Source: Kryptolebias marmoratus
Taxonomy: Eukaryota; Chordata; Actinopteri; Cyprinodontiformes; Rivulidae
NCBI RefSeq assembly: GCF_001649575.2
Contig: NC_051444.1
Coordinates: forward strand, 21,223,243 to 21,287,242
Length of the DNA: 64,000 nucleotides
Direction of reading: 5' to 3'
Position numbers and translations under genes: made by a program. The notes under the pieces were generated by a model that worked only from the letters and a program-made list of their open reading frames with translations, ran no database searches and had not been told where the DNA came from. This document shows, piece after piece, positions 50,471-62,920 of this stretch (its first letter is position 1; every line of letters starts with the position of its first letter).

Positions 50471-50769
50471 CAGTAAAATATGAGTGCTAACACAGCACAC
50501 AAGTAGATCATTCCTCACTGGTCATTAAATTGCTTATTTTATGACCAAAAAAAAAACTAAAAAGAAAGTTTACAACTTAATTCATGGAATTGGTCATGAG
50601 GTGTAATATACAACCTGAGTAAACTTTTAAAATTCCTTCTGTTCATCTCACATCATCTCACAATGATGTCATCTGTGTTTTCACAGTTTAAACATCAAAG
50701 TTAAAATGTTCTTGAAAAGAAGATTTTATATAAAATACAATCAAGTCACAATGTAGACAGGTCAGGATT
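50471..50769. other. AT-rich noncoding sequence
   Basis: No recognised features. Confidence 0.45.
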
Positions 50770-51420
50770 GACTCACTCAAGACCCCCATCATTTAAGAAT
50801 ACAACCTCAATACACTTTTAACAACCCTACACAGCCTATTAGAGCATGACTGGATTGTGGCAAATTTGGAAAAAGTCTTTTGGTGGCAATTGTTATGCTG
50901 CTATGCTCTCCAAACAATGTTTTTACCACTATTTTTGCACCTCCAAGAGACTCTCCTGCAACCTATCCATATCTGTGTCTGAATGCAGCTTTGCACCAGA
51001 AAACCATGCTCGCTTGACACTACCTCCACAGCTATCATGTCTGTGGTGGGTTGTTTCCATGACCTTGTCACAATCACAGTTAGCCTAGACATGAAGCCAG
51101 TGTGGCCAGTCCCGCTTCAAATTCTGACAACCAAGCCACACTGGTGTGTACAGGTCATGGACACGCAGCCACCACTGCCTCCATGCTCCACCCATGATCT
51201 CAATACACTGCAACCACAATGATAAACTTCTTTAACCCCACTCCTGAAGTTTTGGGCAGAACTATTGTGGAGGATTACATTCTTTCACATGTAATGGGGA
51301 GCTCAATGCATTATTATTAAGCACATAAAGACCTTGCCAAGACCTTGAAAACACCATTTACATTCTGACTGATTTTTTAAAGTTGTAGTGGGGTCAATAT
51401 TCAGGGAGAAGTGGAGCTAA
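50770..51420 (+). repeat. Family-1 interspersed repeat, copy 5 (nearly full length)
   Basis: Landmarks in order are GACTGGATTGTGGCAAATTT, TGCTGCTATGCTCTCC, GTTTCCATGACCTTGTCACA, GGCCAGTCCCGCTTCAAATT, ACCAAGCCACACTGGTG, ACTGCAACCACAATGATAAA, CTCCTGAAGTTTTGGG, AATGGGGAGCTCAATGC, GACCTTGCCAAGACCTTGAA and a right end GTAGTGGGGTCAATATT. The frames inside (up to 80 codons) overlap on both strands and are incidental. Confidence 0.8.
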
Positions 51421-53340
51421 GAAAATAAAAGTTGCACTGATAGTGACTAATTGAATTCAAATCTATTTCTAAATCACTTCAAACTGCACTAAAGTGAAAC
51501 AATGTCCTTTACAATCAAGATACATAACTGTCATATGTCATGAGGTCTGTGCTGCTTATGTGTGTACAAAACTGGTTGGGTGGGTAGAACTGGGGGGCAG
51601 GAGGGGGTACTAACCAGCCTGGTTGGTGCTGCCAGAGATGCTAGTGTGTGGGATTAATAATGGACGCTTTTGAAATTATTATTATTCCCAAAATGCTCTT
51701 TTGTGATTTGCTTTTGAAGGGCATGCATATGTGTGTGGGTGGGGTGGTGGGGAATGGGGGGCAGGTAGTGAGTGAAGTGTGTGTCTGCATGGAGGGTGGG
51801 GGGTTCTAAATAGGGTGGGGGGTATAGCTAGTGAGGAGGGGGTTGAGGGGTGGCTTGCTTGCTCATTTGGAGAGCTTTTCCAATTATACAATTAGTCTGG
51901 AATGTAGGCCAGCAGCCTTAGCGTTCCTCCTGCTCCCCGACCCTGGATAGCAAGTGCCCTCACCTTTTTTTCTTCTTTTTTATTTTCTTCTTTGACAGAA
52001 AAGACCTAAAACCAGGATTTTGAAGCATCGGGAATCAGTGAAAGTGACACAGGCCTACAGAGTATGAGAAGATTGAAGCAGTCTGTGTCCAAGAGGTATA
52101 AAGCTGATGGACACTGACCTTCTTTGTGAACAAGGTTACGTGTGAAAATTGATGGCAGTGCACTGATACAGTACACAAAGCCATTGGGTTGGGGCCTCTT
52201 TGGTCAAATGCTGTTTGTTGTGTTGAAAGACCCACCAAGCACCAAAACCTCCCCAGACCCCCCACCACTTAGCATGTTAGCTGCCTTGGTGCTCAGCAAG
52301 GCAGTACAATGCTAACCACTGTTGCTTCCTCTTCTTCCCTCTACAATGAAGTGATATGATAAATGGATTTATGATGAAGAACAAATTGTTTTATAATTTG
52401 GCCTCTTTCTGATTGTCCTCTCGCTGTCGCCTGGCTGCTACCAAGTGTGCCGTACTGGGTTTAATATGAAGCAACAACAACAGCCAAGTGCCATCTGTTG
52501 GCATGCGGATTTTCTGTAATCTCTCTTTACTGATTACAACAATGACTACACAAACCTCTTAAATAATTATCCCGCAATGTAAAAAAAAAGCTAAATAATT
52601 ATAATCATTAACTCCCACCAAGTCTGCCACTCCTCCAGCAAATGAAGGCTGTCAGAGAGAGAGAGAGAAAGAGAGAGAGAGATAAAAAGAGAAACAGAGT
52701 GAGAGAGGGAGGGTTTTTTTCTGCTGTGATGCCAATCATGTCTTATTTATACCAGCAGGGCAGAGTACCACTCGGCAGCGACAGTCTTAACCTAACAACA
52801 CTAAAGAAAGCAAACTGTGGCAAAATTGACCCATCTACAACCCCCAACCCACCCTCCACCTACCCTTGCACACTTGGCTGTTCTTTTTCTTCTGTGAGAA
52901 AACAAAATTCTCCCTAAAAACAAGTGCAACTTTGGTAGTTTTTGTGACCATGCTATTTTATTATTTTATGTCTTGCATTGTGAACAAATAAACACCAGTT
53001 TCTCTATTGTAAGTAAGCTAGTAAGTAAATGAAGTAAGTAAATGCAGTGATTTCAACTACATTCCAGAAGCAAAGCACACCCTGATGTCCACAAGCAGCA
53101 GGGTATAGCTTCACGTTCTTGGCTTTTTATTGAACAACCAGAAGATTCACACCCTCTATTTAAGGGCATCCGGAGAAACGTAGAAATTGCAGCACAGGAA
53201 CCAAAGTACAATGTTGCACTTTTGTTTCTAAGCTTTTCCAATAAAAATTATCATAACTTTTTTGTAGCTAAAATAGCCTTTTGGTGCATTTGGTTTAAAA
53301 GTATATCTTTGTGATGCAAATATTTGAAATTCTGTAGTCA
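51421..53340. other. Noncoding stretch with G-quadruplex-type runs and (GA)n
   Basis: G-run clusters lie at 51571-51610, 51737-51761 and 51793-51823. A (GA)n tract lies at 52656-52712 and a short (GTAA)n at 53009-53044. The block at 52180-52330 has a repeat-like ending (GCTCAGCAAGGCAGTACAAT) that I cannot assign. No gene is visible. Confidence 0.4.
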
Positions 53341-55618
53341 AAAACAAAAATCAAATCATTTTGTTGCAAAAAAGTTGGGACAAAAAAATGCTGTGATTTG
53401 ACACATGATGAAAGGAAGGAGTGGTTTCAGATGAATTAGGTGCCAGTGCAACAACTTTGCTCTCTAGCCAGGATTTAGGCATCATAGGTAAATGTCCAGT
53501 AATAGTTAAATTTCTAAATTTTTAAGCCTGTGTTGGGATGTGTACTGTACCAGTACATTTTTTTAAATCAGAATTCTACAAACATTACAGCAAAAACTGC
53601 ATCTTTACTAGGTCTATTAGTTAATATATTGTTTTAACTAATTACGAAAAATTATTGGGTATAAGGAACATTTTGATTAGTCATAAACTTTTAGTATAAT
53701 TGTTAAACACAGACAACTAAAACAACGATTATTTGTTTTAAGTTAAATTTTTATTATAAAAAATATTAATTTTGCATTGTGGAAAAACAGACTCATAAAA
53801 AGCAAAAGTAACAACACAGAAAGTTTTTCAAACTTCATTCAAAGAGCAATATGTATGGGAAAAAAAATAATAAAACAAAATTTAAAAATACTTTTCCTCA
53901 TTTTTACATGTTTTCATGCATTGGTGTGTTTGTTTATGCATCTTTCTCTATAGAAGTCATCCAAGAGTGTGAGCCTCTGCGAGTTTGTGTGTGAGCGCTT
54001 TGTGTGAGAAATGGTGTGAGAATACGTCAAGGGTAGCATGTGTTAGCTCTGCTTCCAGTACGAGGGAAATCTGTGGCACATACCTCCAATGTGACACAAG
54101 CCAAAACGGCATGACTCACCCATTCTATATTGGATTAATAAAACTGCAGCGGGCAGATGGTGATCCTATATGACAGATCACTGCCAAAAAACAGTTTGAA
54201 TGAAGACATGTTTTATTAATTTTAACATTAAATTGAGAATTTAACATGTCTGAGTACAAGGTATATAATCTGATATGTTACATTTACTGGGTTTTTTTGT
54301 TTGTTTTTTGCATGCATAGTCTTTAAGAATGTAAAACTTTAAAATAATGTATTTTTTGTCCAGTGAGCATGACAATAATGATGATGGCCGCATACTGATG
54401 ACAGAATACCAGGTAGGATGAAGCTATTTAACTTCACAAAGCAGACACATCCTCTGACTTGTCATAAGATCCCCCATCATGGACACACACAGACACACAC
54501 GTGCAGTTTTATAACAGCCCATCACCATGAGAGATGGGGTGGCCACGCTTTTCCAGCTCCAGGAATAATGGCTTGCACCTGTTTACCGTGTCACCTCTGT
54601 TTGCTAATTGTCTTCTGAGCTACATCGTGTGGGAATGACAGAGTTGTGGCTTTTTGACAGACCATGTGGTCGCATGTGTGTGTTTCAACATGTAATGAAG
54701 AGACTGGTGTCAAAAATATTTTGTGTTGCACAGTCCTGTCCAACAGGCATGTTAATACTTCAGGAGATTATCCAGAAAGGGACAAGGCATGAAGCGGTCA
54801 GTTTTAACTGTGTATAGTTGATAAAGAAACTGTTCCAAAACAGTGCAAATACAAGATAGATGTAACATCTTGATGTCATCAACTGAATGTTGTCTGAGTA
54901 TAGCATTTGGCCTTTTTTGGAGCCAAAATTTACATGCTGACTTAGAATTTCATCAGATGAAAAGACTTTTATTTTTCTTTAAATGGGAGCCCATTGAAGA
55001 TACAGATGTGCTTGAGCATGCATTAGTTTTGTACTTTACACCACTTTCTTGCAAGTTTTATGTTTATGGTCTAGATTCTTTTTTAAGTAATCAAATCAGT
55101 AACATGAGCAGGAGAAATCTCTGTAAAGTTGTGACAACATCAGTATACCCCTATGATCTCTCTTCTGTAAGAGGTTTCTTGGTAGCCAAAGACACACAGA
55201 CAAATAAAGCATCATTAGCTACTTTGATTGTCTCAAATTGTATTTAGTTGACAAATAACAGCCCTCTTCCATGCATTTTAATTTAGAAAAAAAGCCATCT
55301 GGGTATGATTTAGAAGATTTAAACCCTCATTTTTTGGTCGGGTTAAAAATCTGAGGGAATAATTGTGGAAAAGATACTCTACAACTTATGCACCCTAGAG
55401 TGAGCCACTGTCCCACCAATAGACAGTGACAAGGAAATTGCCAGGAACCGAATGAACATCTCAACATTATGACTGTGAAGTTTGACGCAAGCGCATGGTT
55501 AATTGTCTTCCACCAGACAAAGATTTAATGAAAACAAAACCTAAGAGCACGAGTCTGTAAATGTGACAGGCACCTTTAATATCCTCCCCTTTCCCTTGAT
55601 CAATGGGTATGATCGTAC
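53341..55618. other. AT-rich noncoding stretch
   Basis: Mostly AT-rich, with a balanced patch at 53940-54180. A frame at 54843-55247 (134 codons) is unrecognised and lies in sequence without coding bias. TGTTGCAAAAAAGTTGGGAC at 53363-53382 resembles the end of a fish transposon, but too little remains to call it. Confidence 0.35.
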
Positions 55619-55700
55619 CTGCGTGACTGCCGCCTCTCCAACGGGTGCCGGATGTCAGGAAGAGTGCCGACAGCTTCACAGAAGGTGGGACGACAAGAGC
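55619..55700 (-). CDS. Candidate single exon of unknown gene (82 nt)
   Basis: On the minus strand a clear acceptor (GTGTGCTTTGTTTACAG) precedes an 82-nt GC-rich, CpG-containing segment, which is followed by a donor (CACGCAG then GTACGATC). Two frames stay open. One reads SCRPTFCEAVGTLPDIRHPL and continues with ERRQSRR, which has exon-like composition. The other is hydrophobic and starts ALVVPPSVK. I do not recognise either. An 82-nt exon is compatible with coding (phases 1 to 2 or 0 to 1) or with a noncoding RNA. No partner exon was found in the window. Confidence 0.3.
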
Positions 55701-56729
55701 CTGTAAACAAAGCACACACACCAGGAAATTCATTGTCACCTGCATTTGAAGCTTGACAAGTTTGCAACATTGGCGACAGAAGAGAAATACCCATTAAAAA
55801 CTGTCTGCTGATCCCCTTTCCCACAAAACCCTCGCACTGTCGACTTATTTAAAAACTCACTACAAAGACATACAGTATCATGTATAACAATCTGAATAAA
55901 TGTACAAGTATTTAAAATGAATTTGCTTCTATACAGCAATCTTTTATAATTTTTTTTAACCATGATTTATACTTTAACAATGTAACGTCCAGGTGAAGAT
56001 CATGGAATGATATGCTATTTTGCAGTAATAACCTATGTTGCAATTTTTAAATACAACAAATTTTCCAATAAACTTACTTTAAAAATCCTATTAAAAGTTA
56101 TTTATTGTAAAATGCATTGCATTATAGGTAAATTATTGTATATCATGCATTTTTATTTTTATAGGTTACAGCATTTATTGAAATTGCTGTAATTCACTGT
56201 GAATATATAACCAGTTAGTAATACTTATTTGCATCGTCTCATTTAGCAAATGCTTTTCTCTAAAGCAGCAAACCAGTCAAAGTAAACATTTCCGATGCAG
56301 TGCATAGGAATCCCTGATACAAACACTCAGTGTTAAGTATTTGAAAGGTCAGAAACACAAAGAAAAACTAGGTAAGTGAAGTCACCTAGAAGTCTTTTTT
56401 TTTTCAGGTCAATAATGCTGCTAACAGACAACCACAGGTGGGCAGAAATTAGACAGTGAGAAGTGGAATCACATGTACCTGCTTTGTTTAATAGCACACA
56501 AGACACACCACCGTGTTTAAGACCATCTGTAGCAGTTTTACTGAGTATGCAGGGTAACTATCTAGGGGAGCATTACAGTTGTCAAGGCAAAAGATAACCA
56601 TGACCTGAATAAAGAGGTTCAATGGTACATTATTTCAGTTTTGGCACAATTTTTTAATGTTTTATTTTTTTTTACTTATGTAGTAAAATGCAAAGCTACA
56701 TGCCCAAGAGTTATAAGCTTCCCTTCAAT
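55701..56729. other. AT-rich noncoding sequence
   Basis: Short frames (under 76 codons) of skewed composition. No recognised repeat, RNA or exon. Confidence 0.4.
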
Positions 56730-57180
56730 TTGAATGACAACCTTGAGGCATTGCTTACAACCTGTAGTACCCATCAGAATGGGACTGGATTGCAGCAAAC
56801 TTGAAAAACTTCCCTCAATATGTAGGCAATCATGACACATCTACTCCATTAGTTCACCAACTTTATCTGCTCACCCTGACACAACTCTGTCAGACCACAT
56901 CAGGATAGTACGTGCTAGAAGATCACAACATGGCAGCACAACACTATAATCTTGGGTATCCAGTCTGCACTAGGCTGTTTCTATGACACTGTTATGTCCA
57001 TTGTTGTAGTCTAGGATTAAGGTCAGTATGGCCAATCCTGCTTCAAATTCAGAAAACTTTCAATAACCAAGCCATGCCAGAGCATGTGAGCCACACATCA
57101 TGTATATGGTACCACCACACTCACCTGCACTACACCCAGGACCCCGATACACTGCCACAATGATGATAAACCACCAGAAC
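56730..57180 (+). repeat. Family-1 interspersed repeat, copy 6
   Basis: Shared landmarks are GACTGGATTGCAGCAAACTT, ATCTGCTCACCCTGACACAA, AGGCTGTTTCTATGACACTG, GGCCAATCCTGCTTCAAATT, AACCAAGCCATGCCAGAGCA, CACCCAGGACCCCGATACAC and TGCCACAATGATGATAAACC. The right end is missing. Confidence 0.8.
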
Positions 57181-57394
57181 ATGTTTCAGACAGGGACAAA
57201 TGACAGTCAGTTTTGACTCCTAGTTTCTTGGACAAAAAAGCAGACATATTTGCTGGGATAAATAATACTTCAGCTCCCAAGAGGTTTAGCGGTTGAGACA
57301 AAAAACACAGAGATAAAGGACAAATAGGAAATATTATTCTTGAGTTATTAAAACTGTGCAATGAACTTATGCAGACAAGAAACTAATATTATTA
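57181..57394. other. Noncoding sequence
   Basis: Nothing identified. Confidence 0.4.
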
Positions 57395-57408
57395 GAAAGA
57401 AAGAAACC

Positions 57409-57492
<84 letters not shown>

Positions 57493-57500
57493 AAAAAAAA
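57395..57500. repeat. (GAAA)n tetranucleotide microsatellite
   Basis: About 26 GAAA units with one interruption near 57407-57410, ending in an A run. The minus-strand frame here (Phe/Leu/Ser repeats) is an artefact of the tract. Confidence 0.95.
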
Positions 57501-59439
57501 TCAAGCTGCCATAAAATATATGTGGTAAAAGAGCTATATTTTTTTATTTGAAGAAGCTTGCATCTTGTTGATTGGTAAATGTACAAAATCCTCACAGACA
57601 GACTGGTCAGAGTCTTTGTACATTCTGTGTTTTATAAAATTATCAAGGCATTATTTTCAAAACTCTATGAAAAGTTATTTATGCTTGATTGAGGTGAAAA
57701 CCCTAAAATAAAGTGGTTTTGCTTTGTTCTTTGTTGAAGAAGTTAATTTATCCAGTTCTACGCAGCTGACTAAACTGCTCCTTATTTACATTTCATTTTT
57801 TGTGACATTTCAAAGGTTTGCTTAAATCTGCTGAAGTTTGCTTAGATGGTAATCTCCAAGATCTTGCTTTTGTGTATTTACCTTCAATTTTAGAACTAAA
57901 CGCTCAATACTGCACTGTTCCTGAACCTCAAAGATCATCTGTCAATCACCGTAAGACCAATACTGACATTTTTTGAGTGTTTTTTTTTTTCTTATTTTTT
58001 TTAATAAACAGCAAGCTTTTTTTGTCTTCCATTAATATGGAGATGTTGCTGAAAATGTCAACGCTGAAAGAAAGTCCTACAGAGGGCTCAACTCATTCTT
58101 GCAGCTTTTCTGAATGAGTTGAGGCAGCCAGGCATAGAGAGGCTGGCTCAATCCTGTAAGAGTGGGGGAGCACAGATGTGGAGGGTCTACAGGAGGGCCA
58201 CCCAGATTTATCCGCCACAACTGTTTCAATGGAGCATCAAGAGTAAAACTCACACTTATAACCAGTGAACACACACACTTCCTTACACACAAAGCTGCAA
58301 TGTTGCCTTAAGTCACAATCTAAATTGGCTCCCAAGGGCATACTGACTACCTTGTTCACCAAAGGCATTGTGTATGTTTTCTGAGTGCTTAGCATATGCT
58401 GTTGTAACCTGAGATCTCTTCCTCTGTCTCTTTTTCCTCTCTGTCTCCTGTTTGCACACACGGAAACACAAGTACACAAACACACATCGCTGCTAGGAGT
58501 TGCTCCCTTCTCTCCTTTTATGTATTTCCCATCAGAAGGTTAATTAAATTCAAAATAGTTTGCATCTACCTATTAAACCATGCTGCACCATGCAGCCGCC
58601 CACCAGACAAACATCAACAGAGACACAACCACAGGCAGGGTGACTGGGGGTGGGGCCGGGTAGGTTGGGGGTCTTATAGAACGATACAAAAAGTGATAGG
58701 AAGAAGAAATTACAAGAGATTCCGCTCAGATCACAAGCAATGAGGACTGTCAGGTGTGCTTTTCAAACTATAATCTTGTAACACAGATGTATGAAACATA
58801 GATATGCCAATTTCTTCTGTCATAGTCAACTCACATAAACATGCTAGTGAAATGTCACTTATGAGGCAGCTTACATCTGCGTAGATTCAAAATGACACTC
58901 TGTGAAGTTTTAACAAAGAAAATTCAAAATTAATTTTCCAAATTCTTTTTACGTGATGTTGTCACGAACCAAAATATTAATGTAGTCAAAAGAGGAGCTT
59001 GTGAAGCATTTTCTGAATCAGATGTACTCTATGAGACAGGTTATTGTTCTACCAGGAAGGGGGGAAGGTTGGGGAGGGGGGGGGCACACCACACCAAAAC
59101 CTACTAACACTTGATTGAATTTGCTACAACTCTGATGTGATATAAAGCTCACTGCAGAGTAATGGAAATAGCTAACATTTTAAGACAGTCTAACCTTTCC
59201 TGTGTTTACCTTAATAAAGAGTGTGTACCTTAACTGGTAGAGCAATACACACAGGGGGGGAAAACAGTGTATAAAGCAGGCAGTGTTTAAGCAGGCAAGC
59301 GCTAAAGTAATAGGCAAGAGCAGTGAAGTGTTGATTCTACAAAAGATGTGAGGGAAAAATTGCACCTTAGTGCGCGCAGACAGACACACACACATACACA
59401 CACGCTCCCTCCCCTTCCTCAATATACTTCCACAACACG
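57501..59439. other. Noncoding stretch with G-rich and T-rich runs
   Basis: T10 runs lie near 57980-58000. G-rich runs lie at 58636-58675 and 59056-59084 (nine consecutive G at the end). The part at 58075-58230 is GC-richer with no recognised frame. A CA tract lies at 59386-59402. Confidence 0.35.
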
Positions 59440-59720
59440 GCCGGCTGCCTGGCAGCCGAAGTTAACATTTTCAGAGAAAATATTCCTTGCCTCCAATAGT
59501 CCGATGTAATTCATTTTCCATCTCTGTTCATTAATCATTGTTAAAATTAGTGATCCATTTCTTCCACTCTGCCATCTGCACTCAGCTTCCTAACAAACAT
59601 GACACCTCAGCGCATAATAAAAGCTGACAGCTACGAGGAGGCCTTTCCAAATAGCTTTCTGCATATGTGCACCTCCGTGTCTTGATGCCGTTGTCAGACA
59701 AAAGTAGGTTGTTTAGACCA
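59440..59720. promoter_or_regulatory. Candidate conserved noncoding element
   Basis: Repeat-free block starting CCGGCTGCCTGGCAGCCG (59441-59458; CGGCTGCC and GGCAGCCG are perfect inverted arms separated by two bases). It continues with GTAATTCATTTTCCATCTCT, GTTCATTAATCATTGTTAAA and CGCATAATAAAAGCTGACAG. It has homeodomain-type cores and several CpGs, and no coding frame. The CNE call is inferred. Confidence 0.4.
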
Positions 59721-61679
59721 CCACTGGTTGGAGACAAATGCTTCTGAGTGCATGAATATGAGCTTATATGTTGAATCTCAGTCAGGTATGGTCATATATG
59801 TACAGTGCAAAGATAAATAGCTATGTATGATCATCTTTTATGAGAGATAATTTATATATGAAAAAGATTAACGTGTTGGAACATATAGCCACACACAAAC
59901 ATCCTCCTTTAAATTTCCAGCACAAAATTACCGAAGGGTCTAATCTTCAATGATGTTTGGTAAGATGAACCTAAGGTTATTCTGCCCCCCACATTTGTCA
60001 GGAAATTGGTAAAGGCGGAAAATGAGAAAACCAGAAAATTCCAAAGCATGACAAATGACCACAATCAAATAAGCAAAAAGAAGCGGCGGGAAAGAGAAAA
60101 AGGCCCAAACATATTTGATGTCCTGTTTACCCCTGAAAAAGATTTGGCTGCAACATCAGCTGGAGCAGCATTGTACTTTTCCATTTGCTTCCACCAGCCA
60201 TGACATCTGCATGCATTTGTTGTGATACTGTGTATCAGCTCAGCTACACCCTGATCACACTGCACTCGGAGCTAAGTCAGCCAGTAACAATGTGGAAAAG
60301 AATAAAGGAGAAAGTAAAGAGAGAGTGAGTCACTAAGTTAGAGGACTCCCCTGCCTGGTCACTCAGGTCTCATAAAACATCCCTCTTATTCACACAAAAA
60401 TACCTTGTTGGAGAGCTGCCCCCAAATGATCCTTCATGCTGTGTTCAGCCCAGAATCCTGCATAGATTTAGGTGACTTAAACATGGCAGGTTTAGAAGAA
60501 CCCTGGATACCTAGAAATCACATGTAGTCCCCCCTTCTTCCAGTCCATTTAGTGCACACTTACTCATAGTCAAATGAAGTAAAACAACAGTCAAACATGT
60601 TCAAACTGCACAGTTTCTTGGTTGAAGTAAGAAGGTATGGCCACAATCGAGCTACAAGTAAAATCCTTTTCTTGCTCTCATTAATCATGAATGTAACCCA
60701 AATGTGAGATTCCCTGCAGGATTTCCTGCATCACTGAACAACTTTTCTACCTTAAACAAAAATCACTCAAAAATCCAGCGTGCGAATGCGAATCCCACTG
60801 AAGCTTCTCTCTCAGTGCTTGCTCAGAAAACCTTCCGCAAATGTGTTAACACCCTCCCCGAACTGTCCCTTCTCACGTCTACGCACACACATATGTGCAC
60901 TATCTCAAGCATACACACTTGTACACACACTTAAACCTCAACAATCCAGTGCTGCTTTACTCCTCTGATTCTTTTCTGTACGCACACACACACACGCACA
61001 CACCGTCAGGATCCCTCGCTGGCGAGGTGTGTGTGTGTCTCTGCCCGAGGCACAGCACATTAATCTATATAATGCCCTCAAAGAGAAGGCTTTTTCACAC
61101 CACTAACTGCCAAGGACTACGAGGGGCAGCGGCTGAGCCATGATTCAGCTGTTAGCCCAACTGGCGTCCCTACGCGCACCCCTCCACCGCTCCCACTTCC
61201 CACTCAGCACACACACACACAATATGTGTGTTAAGAGTATACATGCACCCTTCGCTGGCAACATAAACATGCCAGCTCACCAGACTCACACATCAAAGCT
61301 CTCTGCTTCAATGACAAAAAAATAAATAAATGTGCTGAAGGTAGAAAACCCTTCAACAGAATTTGTGCACAGATTAATATAGTATTTCATTATAGCATAT
61401 TTTATTGTTATTACATAGTTCTTGGTATGACACATAATTTTGATTGTTTTTGTTTGCATTTTATTAGACTAAATAATTATTTAAAAACAACTGCTGATAA
61501 AAAGAAAAAAAAAGCATCTCATTAGCACCGACCTATTGACACAATATAATAAAAAATTTAAAACCATGCAAATTTAATATATGCAGAAGCTGATTCACTG
61601 ACATTTTGTTAGTCTTACCTTACAGGATTTAGGGATTTGACCATCCTAAAACTTGCACTCCTGCTGCCCAGTTTTACAT
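59721..61679. other. Noncoding stretch with CA tracts
   Basis: CA/TG tracts lie at 60881-60905, 60980-61005, 61027-61040 and 61205-61222. The blocks at 60110-60300 and 61060-61200 are balanced. Frames up to 82 codons cross the CA tracts. No gene is recognised. Confidence 0.35.
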
Positions 61680-61860
61680 TTAATATTCATTTGTTGCATG
61701 GAGGGCCACAAAACAGACACCCCGGAGCAGTGATTGGAGGACCAGTGCTCAGAGGCAGACGGCGCACAGAAGAGCGCTAAATCATCTTGACATTCACCAA
61801 GAAGTAGCCACACAGAAAGCTACTGCTGCTGTTAGTTCTCCTATCGACTAATTTGGTTCT
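61680..61860. promoter_or_regulatory. Candidate conserved noncoding element
   Basis: Balanced block with TTAATATTCATTTGTTGCAT, GAGCAGTGATTGGAGGACC and GAGCGCTAAATCATCTTGAC. It is repeat-free and has no coding frame. The CNE call is inferred. Confidence 0.3.
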
Positions 61861-61953
61861 ACTTAACCCCTAAACACCCCTCATGCACTCTCTTTTTCAC
61901 ACACACACACACAGAAGTAGATGCAAGGCAAACACAGGATGGCAGATACGGAT

Positions 61954-61973
61954 ACACACACACACACACACAC
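61954..61973. repeat. (AC)n dinucleotide microsatellite
   Basis: Ten AC units, with a shorter CA tract upstream at 61897-61911. Confidence 0.9.
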
Positions 61974-62029
61974 TCATGCACGCGTGTCCCATAGTGACAC
62001 ATCTAATTCCAGGTTCTCGGCACATCTGA

Positions 62030-62260
62030 ATTACAGCAGCCTGATGAAAGAGAGAGAGGGCCGGGCCCCTCTGGACTGATTAGCATCATTTAAGAAAGTC
62101 TTCCTTTTTCCTTCTGCCTGACTCAGTGACCTATCTCCCTCTTCCTCTATCACTCTGACACCCACCGCCCAGCCGGCACATGGGTGGCATTCCTGACCAG
62201 CTCTCAGATACATTCAACACAAAGGAATTGCTTCTGGGGCCTTTTCATCCAAATTAGGAA
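62030..62260. promoter_or_regulatory. Candidate conserved noncoding element
   Basis: Balanced block with GGACTGATTAGCATCATTTA (homeodomain core TGATTAG), CTGACTCAGTGACC (AP-1-like TGACTCA, 62119-62125) and GGCACATGGGTGGCATTCC. No coding frame is supported. The CNE call is inferred. Confidence 0.35.
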
Positions 62261-62760
62261 GTATTTCTTGAGAATATTCCTACTCAGTTTCCTAACTGGT
62301 CATAAATACTGCCTAAATATATATAAACGTCCGAGGCCATATGATGCAGTTTTTTCTGCATGTGTAAAGTAAATAAGACAGAGGCTGTTTTATTTGTGCA
62401 TATTCCCCCCCTTCTAAATTATATAAGCCTTGCACATGGCTTAAAATTTTGTAAAGCTTTTCTCAAAATCCTACTTATGGTTGCCATTCTGTGCCAAAAA
62501 GTTCATCTGGCCTGTAAATTTAAGCATGGATTACAAATATTCAAATCATGAGCTTACTGTTCAAATAAACATTTCCAACAGGGAGGGGAAAAGTTGCAAG
62601 GCATACACTTTCAGCATAATTCCTTCTCTGGCACCTCCCCTCCCCTAATAAAACAACCAAAAAAGAAAGAGAGAAAGAAAAATTAGGGACAAAAAGGGGA
62701 GTTTAAGGGAAAAATGGGGGGAACAGAAATGCAAAAACAAAAAACAGAGTTAAAAGTTCT
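62261..62760. other. AT-rich then purine-rich noncoding sequence
   Basis: A 63-codon frame at 62360-62551 is unrecognised. The part at 62640-62750 is A/G-rich. Confidence 0.4.
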
Positions 62761-62920
62761 TCATTTACCATGCGGCTGGATAAACAGTGTTGATGAAATA
62801 TGTAATTAATTTAATTGTAACCACCTATGAAATTACAGTCAGCTGGGTGGGCTCGGCTGTGGCCCCCGTGCTCCTTGCCATAGGACAATAGGGCACCTTA
62901 TTACAGTTTTAAAGGGGAGG
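62761..62920. promoter_or_regulatory. Candidate conserved noncoding element
   Basis: Block with TAATTAATTTAATTG (62803-62817, overlapping homeodomain cores), ACCTATGAAATTACAGTCAG and GCCATAGGACAATAGGGCAC. It ends at a G-rich patch (62947-62970). The CNE call is inferred. Confidence 0.35.

Noticed and set aside
53341..53470. GTTGCAAAAAAGTTGGGACA, similar to the ends of some fish transposons
   Set aside because: Only one short block matches, with no second landmark to confirm a family.
54843..55247. 134-codon open frame
   Set aside because: Unrecognised and within chance expectation for an AT-rich 64-kb window read in six frames.
57392..57595. 67-codon minus frame rich in Phe, Leu and Ser
   Set aside because: It is a translation of the (GAAA)n microsatellite.
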